Source: Aminobacter sp. AP02
Lineage (GTDB): Bacteria > Pseudomonadota > Alphaproteobacteria > Rhizobiales > Rhizobiaceae
Direction: 5' to 3'
Length of the DNA stretch: 64,000 bases
Assembly (NCBI RefSeq): GCF_003148805.1
Contig: NZ_QGGX01000005.1
Location: 248,001 to 312,000, forward strand
The notes below the pieces were generated by a model. The model had not been told where the DNA came from. It did not search any database and saw only the letters and a program-made list of their open reading frames with translations. The first letter of the stretch is position 1. The number at the start of each line of letters is the position of its first letter. Below are positions 7,624-16,565 of the stretch, in pieces. The position numbers and the translations under genes are program-made.

Positions 7624-10122
7624 TCATGCTCCCGTCACGAACCCGTCCAGCACCTTCTTCTGGCCGGCCTTGTCGAAGTCGATGGTGAGCTTGTTGCCGT
7701 CGACAACCGCGACGTTGCCATTGCCGAATTTCTGGTGGAACACCCGGTCGCCAACCTTGAAGCGCGAGGGTTCGGTGGCGACCGACTTTGCGACCAGCTC
7801 GCCATCGATGGTGCGGCCCTTGACCGAGCCGCGACCGGCGCCAAAGCCTGAATCTGTCTCGCCATAGCCGATGCGCTCCACCGAATGGCCAGAACGCGAG
7901 CCCCAGTTGCGGTCGGTCGCCTCGGTGCGGTTCTGCTGGGCGCGCTGCCAGCCCGGCGTTGCATAGGTGTTGGAGAAGGATTTCTGGCCGACATCGTCGA
8001 AACGCGAGGCGCCATAGGGGTTCTGGCGGCCGCCGCCATAGCCGCCATAGGAGTTGCCGGCGTCGGCAACCTCGACATGCGCCTCGGGCAATTCGTCGAG
8101 GAAGCGCGAGGGGATCGTCGACTGCCACAGGCCATGGATGCGGCGGTTGGAGACGAACCAGATATGCAGGTTCTTCTTGGCGCGGGTGAGGCCGACATAG
8201 GCAAGGCGGCGCTCTTCCTCGAGGCCCGAGCGCCCACCCTCGTCGAGCGCGCGCTGGTGCGGGAACAGGCCTTCTTCCCAGCCGGGGAGGAACACGGTTT
8301 CGAATTCGAGGCCCTTGGCCGAATGCAGCGTCATGATGGTGACGGCGTCGAGCTGTTCGTCCTGCTCGGCGTCCATGACGAGCGCGACATGTTCGAGGAA
8401 CGAGCGCAGCGACTCGTAATCCTCCATGGAGCGGATGAGCTCCTTCAGGTTTTCGAGCCGGCCCGGCGCCTCGGCCGAGCGGTCGTTCTTCCACATGTCG
8501 GTGTAGCCGCTCTCTTCGAGGATGGTCTCGGCGAGTTCGGTGTGTGGCGTATTGTCGAGCGCTTTTTGCCAGCGCTCGAAATTGGCCGCGACTTCGCGGA
8601 GCGCGGCGCGAGGCTTGGGCTTGAGCTCGTCGCTTTCGGCGAGGTTGCGCGCGGCCTCGAGCATTGGCACGCCGAGGGCGCGCGCCGTGTCGTGGACCTG
8701 GCGGATCGCGGCCTCGCCAAGACCGCGCTTGGGCACGTTGATGATACGTTCAAAGGCGAGATCGTCGGCACCTTGGGCGACGACCCGGAAATAGGCCATG
8801 GCGTCGCGGATTTCCTGGCGCTCGTAGAAACGCGGGCCGCCGATGACGCGGTAGTTGAGGCCAAGGGTTACGAAGCGGTCTTCGAACTCGCGCATCTGGA
8901 ACGACGCGCGGACCAGGATCGCCATGTCGTTGAGATTGTGCTTCTGGCGCTGCAGCTGCTCGATCGTCTCCCCGACGGCGCGGGCCTCTTCCTCGGAATC
9001 CCAGGCGGCATGGACATTGACCTTGGCGTCCTCGGGATCGTTGCGATCGGTGAACAGCGTCTTGCCGAAGCGGCCTTCATTGTGGGCGATGAGGTGGGCG
9101 GCAGCACCGAGGATATGGGCGGTCGAACGGTAGTTGCGTTCGAGCCGAATGACGGTGGCGCCGGGAAAATCCTTGTCGAAGCGCAGGATATTGTCGACCT
9201 CGGCACCGCGCCAGCCATAGATCGACTGGTCGTCGTCGCCGACGCAGCAGACGTTTTTCTGGCCCGGCGCGCCGGTTTCCTGGGCGAGCAGGCGCAGCCA
9301 CATATATTGCGCGGTGTTTGTGTCCTGGTACTCGTCGACGAGGATGTATTTGAAGCGCTTGTGATACTCTTTCAGCACATCCGGATAGGCGCGGAAGATG
9401 CGGATCGGGTGGCACAATAAGTCGCCGAAGTCGCAGGCGTTCAGCGTCTTGAGCCGGTCCTGGTAGGCCTTGTAGAGCTCGCGGCCCTTGCCATTGGCGA
9501 AGGAACGCGCGTCGCCTTCGGGGATTTCGGCCGGGCCGAGGCCCTTGTTCTTCCAGCCGTCGATCATCATGGCGAACTGGCGTGCCGGCCAGCGCTTGTC
9601 GTCGAGGCCTTCGGCCTGGATCAGCTGTTTGATCAGGCGGATGACGTCGTCGGTGTCGAGGATGGTGAAATCGGAGCGCAGGCCGGCCAGTTCGGCATGG
9701 CGGCGCAGCATCTTGACGCCGATGGAGTGGAAAGTGCCGAGCCACGGCATGCCTTCGACCGCTTCGCCGACCAGCAGGCCGATGCGCTGCTTCATTTCGC
9801 GCGCGGCCTTGTTGGTGAAGGTGACGGCAAGGATCTGGCTGGGGTAGGCGCGGCCCTGGCTCAGGATGTGGGCGATGCGGGTGGTGAGCACGCGCGTCTT
9901 GCCGGTGCCGGCGCCGGCAAGCACCAGAACCGGACCTTCGGTTGTTTCGACGGCGAGGCGCTGCTCGGGGTTCAGGCCCTTGAGATAGTCGGGTGCTGCC
10001 GGTGCCTTGCGCGCGGCCATTGCACGCGCTGCGATACCGCTGGGCGCAGGTGCGCTAGCGGGCCGGGACGGCATTGCGCCGGGCTCGTCAAAAAAGGGCA
10101 TGTCGTCCGGAAAGTCTGACAT
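7624..10122 (-). CDS. uvrD: UvrD/PcrA-type superfamily 1 ATP-dependent DNA helicase
   Basis: 832-residue 3'-5' helicase, probably the repair helicase of nucleotide excision and mismatch repair. After a Pro/Ala-rich N-terminal extension of about 45 residues come the Q motif (LNPEQRLAVET), Walker A (AGAGTGKT, residues 69-76), motif Ia (FTNKAAREMKQRI), Walker B (LVDEYQDTN), GDDDQSIYGWRGA (motif III), YRSTAHIL (motif IV), MTLHSAKGLEFETVFL (motif V) and EERRLAYVGLTRAKKNL (motif VI). The C-terminus (VGDRVFHQKFGNGNV onward) is the Tudor-like RNA polymerase-interacting domain of UvrD/PcrA. Complete; ATG at 10122 is the first in frame. It is followed immediately by the fatty acid hydroxylase gene. Confidence 0.95.
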   Translation of the reverse strand: MSDFPDDMPFFDEPGAMPSRPASAPAPSGIAARAMAARKAPAAPDYLKGLNPEQRLAVETTEGPVLVLAGAGTGKTRVLTTRIAHILSQGRAYPSQILAVTFTNKAAREMKQRIGLLVGEAVEGMPWLGTFHSIGVKMLRRHAELAGLRSDFTILDTDDVIRLIKQLIQAEGLDDKRWPARQFAMMIDGWKNKGLGPAEIPEGDARSFANGKGRELYKAYQDRLKTLNACDFGDLLCHPIRIFRAYPDVLKEYHKRFKYILVDEYQDTNTAQYMWLRLLAQETGAPGQKNVCCVGDDDQSIYGWRGAEVDNILRFDKDFPGATVIRLERNYRSTAHILGAAAHLIAHNEGRFGKTLFTDRNDPEDAKVNVHAAWDSEEEARAVGETIEQLQRQKHNLNDMAILVRASFQMREFEDRFVTLGLNYRVIGGPRFYERQEIRDAMAYFRVVAQGADDLAFERIINVPKRGLGEAAIRQVHDTARALGVPMLEAARNLAESDELKPKPRAALREVAANFERWQKALDNTPHTELAETILEESGYTDMWKNDRSAEAPGRLENLKELIRSMEDYESLRSFLEHVALVMDAEQDEQLDAVTIMTLHSAKGLEFETVFLPGWEEGLFPHQRALDEGGRSGLEEERRLAYVGLTRAKKNLHIWFVSNRRIHGLWQSTIPSRFLDELPEAHVEVADAGNSYGGYGGGRQNPYGASRFDDVGQKSFSNTYATPGWQRAQQNRTEATDRNWGSRSGHSVERIGYGETDSGFGAGRGSVKGRTIDGELVAKSVATEPSRFKVGDRVFHQKFGNGNVAVVDGNKLTIDFDKAGQKKVLDGFVTGA

Positions 10123-10351
10123 TTGCCCCGAATGTAGTGATTCGGGGCGGAAAGGCCAGCCGTGTGTCTGTTTTGTTCTGGTTTAGGCGGGGAAAGTGAT
10201 GTCCCTTGACGTTTTGATCCGGCCGGCAGCCCGCGCCCCATACTCAATCGCACAGGCTTTGGCCGGCAAGCGGAGCTGGTTTCCATGCGAAAGGACGCGC
10301 CCACGCCCCAAGCCTGCGTGGGCGCGTCCACCGGCTGCGATGGCCCGGGCC

Positions 10352-10781
10352 TCAGAGCCCGAAATGGCCCCTCAGCGCCGGAACGGAGTCGACCAGCCCT
10401 TGACGGCCTGGGGGCCGGCAGCACCTTTGGCTTGCTGCAGCAGCGTTTCGCCTGCCATCTCGATCTGGGTCATGTGGAGACCGAGCGCGCAGTTGCGTGA
10501 GGCCGTTGATCATGGCACCCGCCTTTTCGCCAACGGTGCTGCCCAGCAGCGAACTTAGCGAGCCGACAAGCCCACTGTTGCCGTTGGCTTGAGCCATCAC
10601 GTCATGACTGTGAGCCAGGTCGTCGGCGCCCGCGATCTTGGTGAAGATCCCGGCGCTGGCAACGCCAGGGGGACTCATGCTCGAGCACGGAAAAGATGGT
10701 GGCCACGGCTTTTTCCGCGACCGCCGGATCGAGCTTCAACCTGGTCGAAACGGTGTTGACGATATCTTGTGCATTCATCAT
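10352..10781 (-). pseudogene. Frameshifted small helical protein gene (DUF2267/DUF937-like appearance)
   Basis: The minus strand encodes one continuous protein-like sequence only if three frame changes are made. Frame A from the tandem ATGs at 10781/10778 (with AGGAG upstream) reads MMNAQDIVNTVSTRLKLDPA and goes on to SVLEHE. Near 10665-10670, at a run of five C, sense passes to frame B: PPGVASAGIFTKIAGADDLA through AGAMINGLTQLRA. Near 10490 it passes to a third frame: LGLHMTQIEMAGETLLQQAK. Near 10395 it returns to frame B: KGLVDSVPALRGHFGL and stop. Restored, it resembles a small conserved alphaproteobacterial protein with a helical N-terminal AVAEKAV motif and a final VPGL-like motif. It is a pseudogene, or the assembly has several indel errors here. 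Family assignment is tentative. Confidence 0.65.
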
Positions 10782-10789
10782 CCGGCTCC

Positions 10790-11479
10790 TCAACCCTGGG
10801 CCTTCAGCTTACTGTTGCACTGGCTCCAGAACTGCGGCCACTTGGCGCCGGAGGGCAGCGTGCCTGTCGCCTTTTCGCCCTGCCACTCGGTCGAGCATTC
10901 ATGGATACGCTGGCGGAAGGCGATCTCGCCGGGCGAAAGCGCCTTGCCGTTGGCAGAAGTCACGGGCGGTACCATCTTGGCCGAGGCCAAGCTCGGATCG
11001 GGCGGAATGACCGTCGCATCCGATTTGTCGTTCTTGATGCTGGCACTGCAGCTGGAGAGGAAGGTCGGCCATTTCTGGCCGTTGAGGGTGCCAGCCGACT
11101 TGGCTGCCTGATATTGCTGGCTGCAGATCTGCTGGGTCGTCTGATGTCCGGGAACTGCGGCAGGAGCTGCCATGGCCGTGGTGGTTTTTTTGGCCGGCTT
11201 GGCGGGCGTAGCTGGCGCCAGCGCGCTGGTTTTCTTGGCCGGGGCCGTTGCCGGTGCGGCGGTATTGTTCATTGTTGCGCTGCAATTCGACAGGAATTGC
11301 GGCCATTTCTCGCCATTGAGCGTCTTGGCCTTCTTGGCTGCCTGGTATTGCTGGCTGCAGGCCTTCGTGGTCGATTGCGCTGCTGTGGCAGTGGCGGCGA
11401 AGGCAGGTGTGGCAAGTGCCATGAAGGCCACGCCGGTCAAGCCAAGTGCACATCCGGATACAGGTCTGGAGAAGCTCAT
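10790..11479 (-). CDS. Secreted protein with three Cys-flanked repeats, function unknown
   Basis: 229 residues, starting at an ATG with a near-perfect AGGAGG 5 bp upstream. Residues 1-28 form a signal peptide ending AFA. The mature protein has three homologous units, each bounded by two cysteines: C41-C66, C119-C144 and C195-C221. The shared pattern is C-S-x-Q-Y-Q-A-A-K-x-A-x-T-L-N-G-x-K-W-P-x-F-L-S-x-C, with the third copy more divergent (STEWQGEKATGTLPSGAKWP). Long Ala/Pro/Lys/Thr linkers separate the units. Disulphides within each unit are likely. The layout recalls PsiF-like repeat proteins but the motif is different, so I leave it unassigned. It lies 8 bp upstream of the frameshifted gene on the same strand. 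Confidence 0.78.
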   Translation of the reverse strand: MSFSRPVSGCALGLTGVAFMALATPAFAATATAAQSTTKACSQQYQAAKKAKTLNGEKWPQFLSNCSATMNNTAAPATAPAKKTSALAPATPAKPAKKTTTAMAAPAAVPGHQTTQQICSQQYQAAKSAGTLNGQKWPTFLSSCSASIKNDKSDATVIPPDPSLASAKMVPPVTSANGKALSPGEIAFRQRIHECSTEWQGEKATGTLPSGAKWPQFWSQCNSKLKAQG

Positions 11480-12060
11480 TTCAACCTCCTCGCGGGACAT
11501 AGCTACGCCCCCCGGCACGAACCATTCGTTCCGACCAGAAACGCGCTTGTTGAGGCATCGGAATGCGCCAGTGGATCGTCGAACAGCTCGGCGAAGACGC
11601 TGCAAGCATGGCGAAGCCAGCGAAGGTCAGGCTTCGCCTTGATTGTGGCGGCACTATCGGGGTCGCCTTACATGACGAAAATTTAATATTCAGGACAGAT
11701 TGGCGCTCCGACACGGAAAGGTTGCGGCATTGACACTCGGCCCTTGCCGGTCAGCGCGGATGGCATGCGGCAAGCAACATCAAGATATTCATAAGTTTTC
11801 AGGCGAGGGGCGTTTGCGAGATGGCACAGAATGGCAGTCGACCGTCCGCCGGCTCAGGTGACCCGGAAGCTTGCTTGCACATCCACGCGCAAAACCATCT
11901 CGGATGACCGACCATCTGATCACCGATCGTTGACTGGACGATCTACAGACGTCGCTTAGCGTGCAATTTGTGGCGCCTGAACTTGTCCGGGCGGAAAACT
12001 GCCTGGCAGGCGGCAAGGTCGGTAGCTCGTCAGGCACAACAACAACAATGGGAGCATGAC
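11480..12060. other. Intergenic region without a recognisable gene
   Basis: About 580 bp between the divergent three-repeat secreted protein and the dienelactone hydrolase gene. Open frames exist on both strands but their translations are Arg/Ser/Pro-rich and start without ribosome sites, so none is convincing. The region must hold the promoters of both flanking genes; I could not pick a clear core promoter. The only firm sites are the two ribosome sites at its ends. Confidence 0.6.
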
Positions 12061-12939
12061 ATGACCGGACCTGCCATCACCCAGGCGATGATCGACGCCT
12101 ATGACGAATACACTCACCTGACGCTCGACCGGCGTGGCTTCATGGAGAAGCTGACCAAGTTGGCCGGTTCGGCCGCAGCCGCAACCGCGATTGCGCCGCT
12201 GCTCTCGGCTAACCAGGCACGGGCGGCAATCGTCGCCGACGACGACAAGCGGCTCCAGGGACAAGACATCACCTATCCCGGCGCATCCGGTGAAATGAAG
12301 GGCTATCTGGTCCACCCTGCCGATCAGTCAGGCAAGCTGCCCGCCGTCATCGTCATCCACGAAAACCGCGGGCTCAATCCGCATATCCGCGACGTCGCAC
12401 GGCGCATCGCGCTTGAGGGTTTCGTGGCGCTCGCACCTGACTATCTGTCGCCGCTCGGCGGAACGCCCGCCGATGAAGAAAAGGCGCGTGCGATGTTCGC
12501 CGAAATGGATGCTGCCCAAACCGCGGCGAACGGGGTGGCGACCGTGGCGTTTCTCAAGGGGCACGAATTGTCCACCGGCAAGGTTGGGGCCGTGGGTTTC
12601 TGCTGGGGCGGCGGGACGGTGAATACACTCGCAATCAATGCGCCTGATCTGGGAGCCGGTGTTGCCTACTACGGCAGTCAACCCAAGGACGAGACCCAGA
12701 TCGCACAGATCAAGGCTGCTTTGCTTTTGCACTATGCCGGCAAGGACGACCGCGTGAACGCCGGAATCGACGCCTACAAGACGGCGCTGCAAAAGGCCGG
12801 CAAGGACTTTCAGATATATATCTATGAAGGGGCACAGCACGCCTTCAACAACGATACCTCGGAAGCTCGCTACGACAAGCAAGCGGCGGATCTGGCCTGG
12901 GGCCGGACCGTCGCTTTCTTCAAGGAAAAACTGGCCTGA
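12061..12939 (+). CDS. Dienelactone hydrolase family protein with twin-arginine signal
   Basis: 292-residue alpha/beta hydrolase. Residues 24-55 carry a twin-arginine motif (DRRGFMEKL) followed by an Ala-rich hydrophobic stretch ending ANQARA, so the enzyme is probably exported folded by Tat. The hydrolase core shows VIVIHENRGLNPHIRDVARR, the nucleophile in GAVGFCWGGG (Cys181, the cysteine typical of dienelactone hydrolases), an Asp in YAGKDDRVNAG and the catalytic His in EGAQHAFNN. Start at 12061 follows GGGAG at about 6 bp. The group is often annotated as carboxymethylenebutenolidase, but periplasmic Tat members act on unknown esters or lactones. No aromatic degradation genes are nearby. 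Confidence 0.9.
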   Translation: MTGPAITQAMIDAYDEYTHLTLDRRGFMEKLTKLAGSAAAATAIAPLLSANQARAAIVADDDKRLQGQDITYPGASGEMKGYLVHPADQSGKLPAVIVIHENRGLNPHIRDVARRIALEGFVALAPDYLSPLGGTPADEEKARAMFAEMDAAQTAANGVATVAFLKGHELSTGKVGAVGFCWGGGTVNTLAINAPDLGAGVAYYGSQPKDETQIAQIKAALLLHYAGKDDRVNAGIDAYKTALQKAGKDFQIYIYEGAQHAFNNDTSEARYDKQAADLAWGRTVAFFKEKLA

Positions 12940-12988
12940 TCAGTGAATGGGCCAAATGGCGAGGGGCAGATGCTGTCCCTTGCCGGGG

Positions 12989-13186
12989 TCAGGCCACGCC
13001 GCGCTTGGAGCGGGCCTCGCGCAGGATGACTCGCCAGCGCAGCATCTCGATCGGGATCGGGCCGTTGTTGTTGGCGATCTCGAACAGTTCGTTGTTGATG
13101 TTGCGGAGCGAGCGCCAGAAATCATAGTCGCTGATGCGTGGGTCGCAGGCGAGCTTGTTGGCCGTCGCTTCGATGTCAGTATGCAT
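12989..13186 (-). CDS. Small conserved hypothetical protein
   Basis: A 65-residue soluble protein beginning MHTDIEATANKLACDPRISD, followed by YDFWRSLRNINNELFEIANN and a basic end REARSKRGVA. No signal peptide or membrane segment; mostly helical. The ATG at 13186 was chosen because upstream codons in the frame give a low-complexity Arg/Pro sequence. Coding character (hydrophobic periodicity) looks real but I do not recognise the family. Confidence 0.6.
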   Translation of the reverse strand: MHTDIEATANKLACDPRISDYDFWRSLRNINNELFEIANNNGPIPIEMLRWRVILREARSKRGVA

Positions 13187-13334
13187 GCCTTGCCTCAAGC
13201 CGTCCGGTGCCCGCCGCCGCGACTCAACTTCGCTGCGTGGGATTGTCGGAGGGCGGCGCGGGGCGATCAACGAACCTCAGGCTGTGGCGCAGGTTATAAA
13301 CAGGTAAGGTTAATCGCCTGTGGCAGCGCCGCCA

Positions 13335-13814
13335 CTATGCCGGCTTGCGCCTGATGCCGATGCCACGGCCCGCCCGCTCGGGCATGGGCAAAGAAGCGTG
13401 CGCGGCCCGCATCGCCTCGACCTTGGCCAGGATGTCCCCGGGGAAGGGCGCTACCTTGGGGCCGCTCATGTCGACATGCAGCGCCAGAAACTCGGATGTC
13501 GCGGCCAGCCAGCCGTCGACGTGACGCAATTCCTGGTAAACGCGCAGGCGCTTGTCGTCGTGGTCGAGCAGCTGAAAACTGGCGGTGACGCGATGGTCGA
13601 GATGCAATTCCCTGACGTAGCAGACGTGCACCTCGGCGGTGTAGATGGTGAGCTTGCGGTCGCGGACGTAAGCCGCTCCCATGCCCAGCAGGTCGAGTGC
13701 TTCATCGCTGCAGCGGTCGAACAGCACGTTGTAGTAGGCCATGTTGAGGTGGCCGTTGTAGTCGATCCAGCCCTTCTCGATCTCCATGACGTTGGAAATG
13801 AACGGCACTGACAT
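13335..13814 (-). CDS. Acyl-CoA thioesterase, 4-hydroxybenzoyl-CoA thioesterase-like (hotdog fold)
   Basis: A 159-residue hotdog-fold thioesterase starting MSVPFISNVMEIEKGWIDYN. The DYNGHLNMAYYNVLFDR segment is the active-site motif of the 4HBT/YbgC-type group (D..GH.N...Y). The rest (LTIYTAEVHVCYVRELHLDH, RVYQELRHVDGWLAAT) fits a single hotdog domain. Related carnitine-operon thioesterases in rhizobia share this form, but no carnitine genes are present, so the acyl substrate is not assigned. It is divergent from the FAD-linked oxidase with a 112 bp shared intergenic region. Confidence 0.82.
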   Translation of the reverse strand: MSVPFISNVMEIEKGWIDYNGHLNMAYYNVLFDRCSDEALDLLGMGAAYVRDRKLTIYTAEVHVCYVRELHLDHRVTASFQLLDHDDKRLRVYQELRHVDGWLAATSEFLALHVDMSGPKVAPFPGDILAKVEAMRAAHASLPMPERAGRGIGIRRKPA

Positions 13815-13926
13815 GGCGTGATCCTTGTTGGTCGATTGTAGCGCTGGACAAAACTGCTCGGCTGGCAGATTACCCGAGCATAAGGTGCCAGCAAGGCGCC
13901 AGGCTGTTCCAATCGCGGAGGAAAAC

Positions 13927-15342
13927 ATGGCTCTGAGCGACTTGAAGGCGATGGCGCGCAACGAAGAAGGGATCGCTGCGGCGCTGGGCATCCTCAAGCA
14001 GAAGTTCGGCGAGCGTTTCCAGACCGGCCAGTCGATCCGCGAGCAGCACGGCCACACCACCACCTACCTGCCCAACCAGATGCCTGACGGCGTTGTGTTC
14101 GCGGAAAGCACAGCCGACGTGCAGGACGTGGTGCGGGTCTGCGCGGAGCATCGCGTGCCGGTCATCGCATTCGGCACCGGGACTTCGCTGGAAGGTCATG
14201 TAAATGCGCCTGCCGGCGGCATTTCGGTCGATACCTCGCGCATGGACAAGGTGATTGCGGTCAATGCCGATGATCTCGATTGCACGGTCGAGGCGGGCGT
14301 GACGCGCGAGGCGCTTAACACCTACCTGCGCGACACGGGACTGTTTTTCCCCATCGATCCGGGCGCCAATGCGAGCCTTGGCGGCATGGCAGCGACACGC
14401 GCCTCTGGCACCAATGCGGTGCGTTACGGTACGATGCGCGAGAATGTGCTTTCGCTGCGCGCTATCATGGCCGACGGAAGCGAAGTGGTGACCTCGCATC
14501 GTGCCAGGAAAAGCTCGGCCGGTTACGACCTGACACGGCTGCTGGTGGGGTCGGAGGGTACGCTCGGCATCATCACCGAAGTGACGCTCAAGTTGCAGGG
14601 CATTCCGCAGGCGATCTCGGGCGGGGTCTGCCCGTTCCCGAGCGTCGAGGCGGCTTGCCAGGCGGTGATCACGACCATCCAGATGGGGATTCCTGTAGCG
14701 CGGATCGAACTGGTCAATGCGCTGCAAATGCGGGCGATGAAGAACTACTCCAAGCTCGACTATCCCGAAAGCCCGTGCCTGTTCCTCGAATTCCATGGTT
14801 CCGACGCTGGCGTCGCCGAGCAGGCCGAAAGCTTTGGCGAGATTGCTGCCGAACATGGTGGCGGGCCGTTCCTGTGGACCAAGGTTGCCGAGGAGCGGGC
14901 GAAACTGTGGAAGGCAAGGCATGACGCCTACTGGGCGTCGCAGACCCTGCGCCCCGGTGCGCGGGCGCTGTCGACCGACGCCTGCGTGCCGATCTCCAGG
15001 CTTGCCGAATGCATCGCCGAAACGGAGGCCGATATCGAGCGGCTGGGGCTGATAGCACCGATCGTCGGCCATGTCGGCGACGGCAATTTCCACACCCTGG
15101 TGCTGATGGATCCTAATGATCCCGCCGACATCGGCCGCGCCGAAGAGTTCGTCAAAAGGCTTGCCGAGAGGGCGATTGCCATGGACGGCACCTCGACCGG
15201 CGAGCACGGCATCGGCCAGGGCAAGATGGGGCTGATGGAGCGCGAGCACGGCCATGGGGTTGCCGTGATGCGGGCGATCAAGCGGGCGCTCGACCCGCAG
15301 AATATCCTGAATCCGGGCAAGATCCTGCCTGTCGCGGAGTAA
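13927..15342 (+). CDS. FAD-binding oxidase, D-lactate dehydrogenase (cytochrome)-like / GlcD family
   Basis: 471-residue flavoprotein of the vanillyl-alcohol oxidase/GlcD family. The N-terminal FAD_binding_4 domain contains VPVIAFGTGTSLEGHVNAPA and GISVDTSRMDKV, then LFFPIDPGANASLGGMAATRA and LLVGSEGTLGIITEVTLKL. The C-terminal FAD-oxidase domain ends with GHVGDGNFH, GEHGIGQGKMGLM and the closing DPQNILNPGKILP. These motifs match D-lactate dehydrogenase (cytochrome) and 2-hydroxyacid oxidases; likely oxidation of D-lactate or a related acid with electrons passed to cytochrome c or quinone. The ATG at 13927 has GCGGAGG upstream, which favours it over starts upstream in the frame. Confidence 0.87.
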   Translation: MALSDLKAMARNEEGIAAALGILKQKFGERFQTGQSIREQHGHTTTYLPNQMPDGVVFAESTADVQDVVRVCAEHRVPVIAFGTGTSLEGHVNAPAGGISVDTSRMDKVIAVNADDLDCTVEAGVTREALNTYLRDTGLFFPIDPGANASLGGMAATRASGTNAVRYGTMRENVLSLRAIMADGSEVVTSHRARKSSAGYDLTRLLVGSEGTLGIITEVTLKLQGIPQAISGGVCPFPSVEAACQAVITTIQMGIPVARIELVNALQMRAMKNYSKLDYPESPCLFLEFHGSDAGVAEQAESFGEIAAEHGGGPFLWTKVAEERAKLWKARHDAYWASQTLRPGARALSTDACVPISRLAECIAETEADIERLGLIAPIVGHVGDGNFHTLVLMDPNDPADIGRAEEFVKRLAERAIAMDGTSTGEHGIGQGKMGLMEREHGHGVAVMRAIKRALDPQNILNPGKILPVAE

Positions 15343-15508
15343 GCGTTGACGAGTGGGTGCGGTGCTGCTAGTTCCGCGCTGTCCAACAAGGGATTTTATG
15401 CGCAGAGACTTCAATCGCTGAAGCGTCGGCCAAAGAGCTGATGGGGCCGAGAGGCCAAAGCGGGCGCTTGCGCGCCTTTCTCTGATACGCATATTCCAGG
15501 ATAACTCC

Positions 15509-15964
15509 ATGAAACACGCTCACAGCGCGAAGATTCGCGCTTATTTCGACACGACCGACCGCAATCCCCTGGCCGATATCTGGCTCAAGGCTTCGCGCGT
15601 CGGTCATCCGTTCCTGACCGAAGCCGACCTTGTCGACCAGCAGGCCAAGGTGAGGGAAATCTATCTGCCACAGGCAGAAAACTGGGTGGTTGAGCTCGAC
15701 GGCCAGCCAGTTGGCTTCATCGGCCTGATCGACAGCTTCATCGGGGGGCTGTTCGTCGATCCGGCAGCCCATGGGCATGGCCTCGGCAAGGCACTGGTGG
15801 CGCACGCAGCACAGCTGAAAGGCTCCCTCGACGTTGAGGTTTATGCTGAAAACGAGGCCGCCGTAGCCTTCTACGATCGCATCGGTTTCGCGGAGGTTTT
15901 GCGCAAACCACACGATGACGAAGGCCTCCTGCACGAAGTCATCCGGATGCGCCGCACGGCTTGA
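15509..15964 (+). CDS. GNAT family N-acetyltransferase
   Basis: A 151-residue single-domain acetyltransferase. The acetyl-CoA pyrophosphate loop is HGHGLGKALVAHA (about residues 89-101), preceded by IGGLFVDPAA and followed by LDVEVYAENEAAVAFYDRIGF, the usual GNAT motif B. AGGA lies 9 bp before the ATG. Similar to small GNAT proteins such as YjaB; the acceptor is unknown. About 75 bp separate it from the next gene on the same strand. Confidence 0.87.
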   Translation: MKHAHSAKIRAYFDTTDRNPLADIWLKASRVGHPFLTEADLVDQQAKVREIYLPQAENWVVELDGQPVGFIGLIDSFIGGLFVDPAAHGHGLGKALVAHAAQLKGSLDVEVYAENEAAVAFYDRIGFAEVLRKPHDDEGLLHEVIRMRRTA

Positions 15965-16040
15965 CCCTACGGCACTTTGGTTGGACAGTTCGGTCGCCCC
16001 ACCTGATGGGGCGGCCGGATCGTGCAGCGAGGACCAGGAC

Positions 16041-16565
16041 ATGGCCGTTTCCAGAAAGCAGGAAGAACGCGCGTTGAGCGAGGACGAGTGGAAGCTGGTG
16101 CAGAACTCGCATCACCCTGTGGTGCAGCAGCTTTCCGATGCCGAGTTGCGCGATTTGCTGAAGGCAGTGAGGGAACGGCGTGACCGTGCACAGGGCGAAG
16201 CCAATCGCAAGCGCCGCGAAATGCGCGGCAAGGCTGCCCCCAAGCGAGCGCAAGCCGCGACCAAGGATCACGGTACCAAGGCGAAGCTTGGCGTGCTGGC
16301 GATGAGCATGCGGCGCCTGAACGGCGAGCATCAGCGGAGAAGGCAACTGGCAGCGCGGATCGAACTCGTCGAGAACGCACGCCATGCCTTGGCTCTGACC
16401 AAGGAAAAAAAGCCTGCCCGTGCGGCCGATTTCAACACGCGTCAGGCACATCTGGGCATGCGGGCCGTGGAAAACGCCAAAGCCAAGAGCCTTGTGCGGC
16501 CGATGGAAAGGGGACGTCTGCGCAAGGCGGCAGCCGTTGCACAGGCCAAACGCGACGCAAAGTAA
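16041..16565 (+). CDS. Basic conserved hypothetical protein (rhizobial type)
   Basis: 174 residues, strongly basic (many Lys/Arg/Ala), cytoplasmic. It opens with MAVSRKQEERALSEDEWKLV and a helical segment PVVQQLSDAELRDLLKAVRERRDRA, then several Lys/Arg-rich stretches and NTRQAHLGMRAVENAKAKSL near the end. The composition suggests nucleic acid or ribosome association, but no domain is recognised and that is inference only. The ATG at 16041 follows GAGGACCAGGAC; the frame is open further upstream but overlaps the GNAT gene. Confidence 0.65.
   Translation: MAVSRKQEERALSEDEWKLVQNSHHPVVQQLSDAELRDLLKAVRERRDRAQGEANRKRREMRGKAAPKRAQAATKDHGTKAKLGVLAMSMRRLNGEHQRRRQLAARIELVENARHALALTKEKKPARAADFNTRQAHLGMRAVENAKAKSLVRPMERGRLRKAAAVAQAKRDAK

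Noticed and set aside
7885-9420. A 511-codon plus-strand open frame
   Set aside because: Entirely antisense to the helicase gene with all its motifs; its translation has the biased Val/Asp/Gly/Leu composition of a GC-rich shadow frame and no domain.
11481-11714. A 77-codon minus-strand frame upstream of the three-repeat secreted protein
   Set aside because: Low-complexity Ser/Arg/Pro sequence without ribosome site; overlaps the promoter region.
13870-15510. A 546-codon minus-strand open frame
   Set aside because: Antisense to the FAD-linked oxidase; no ribosome site, Arg/His-rich shadow composition.
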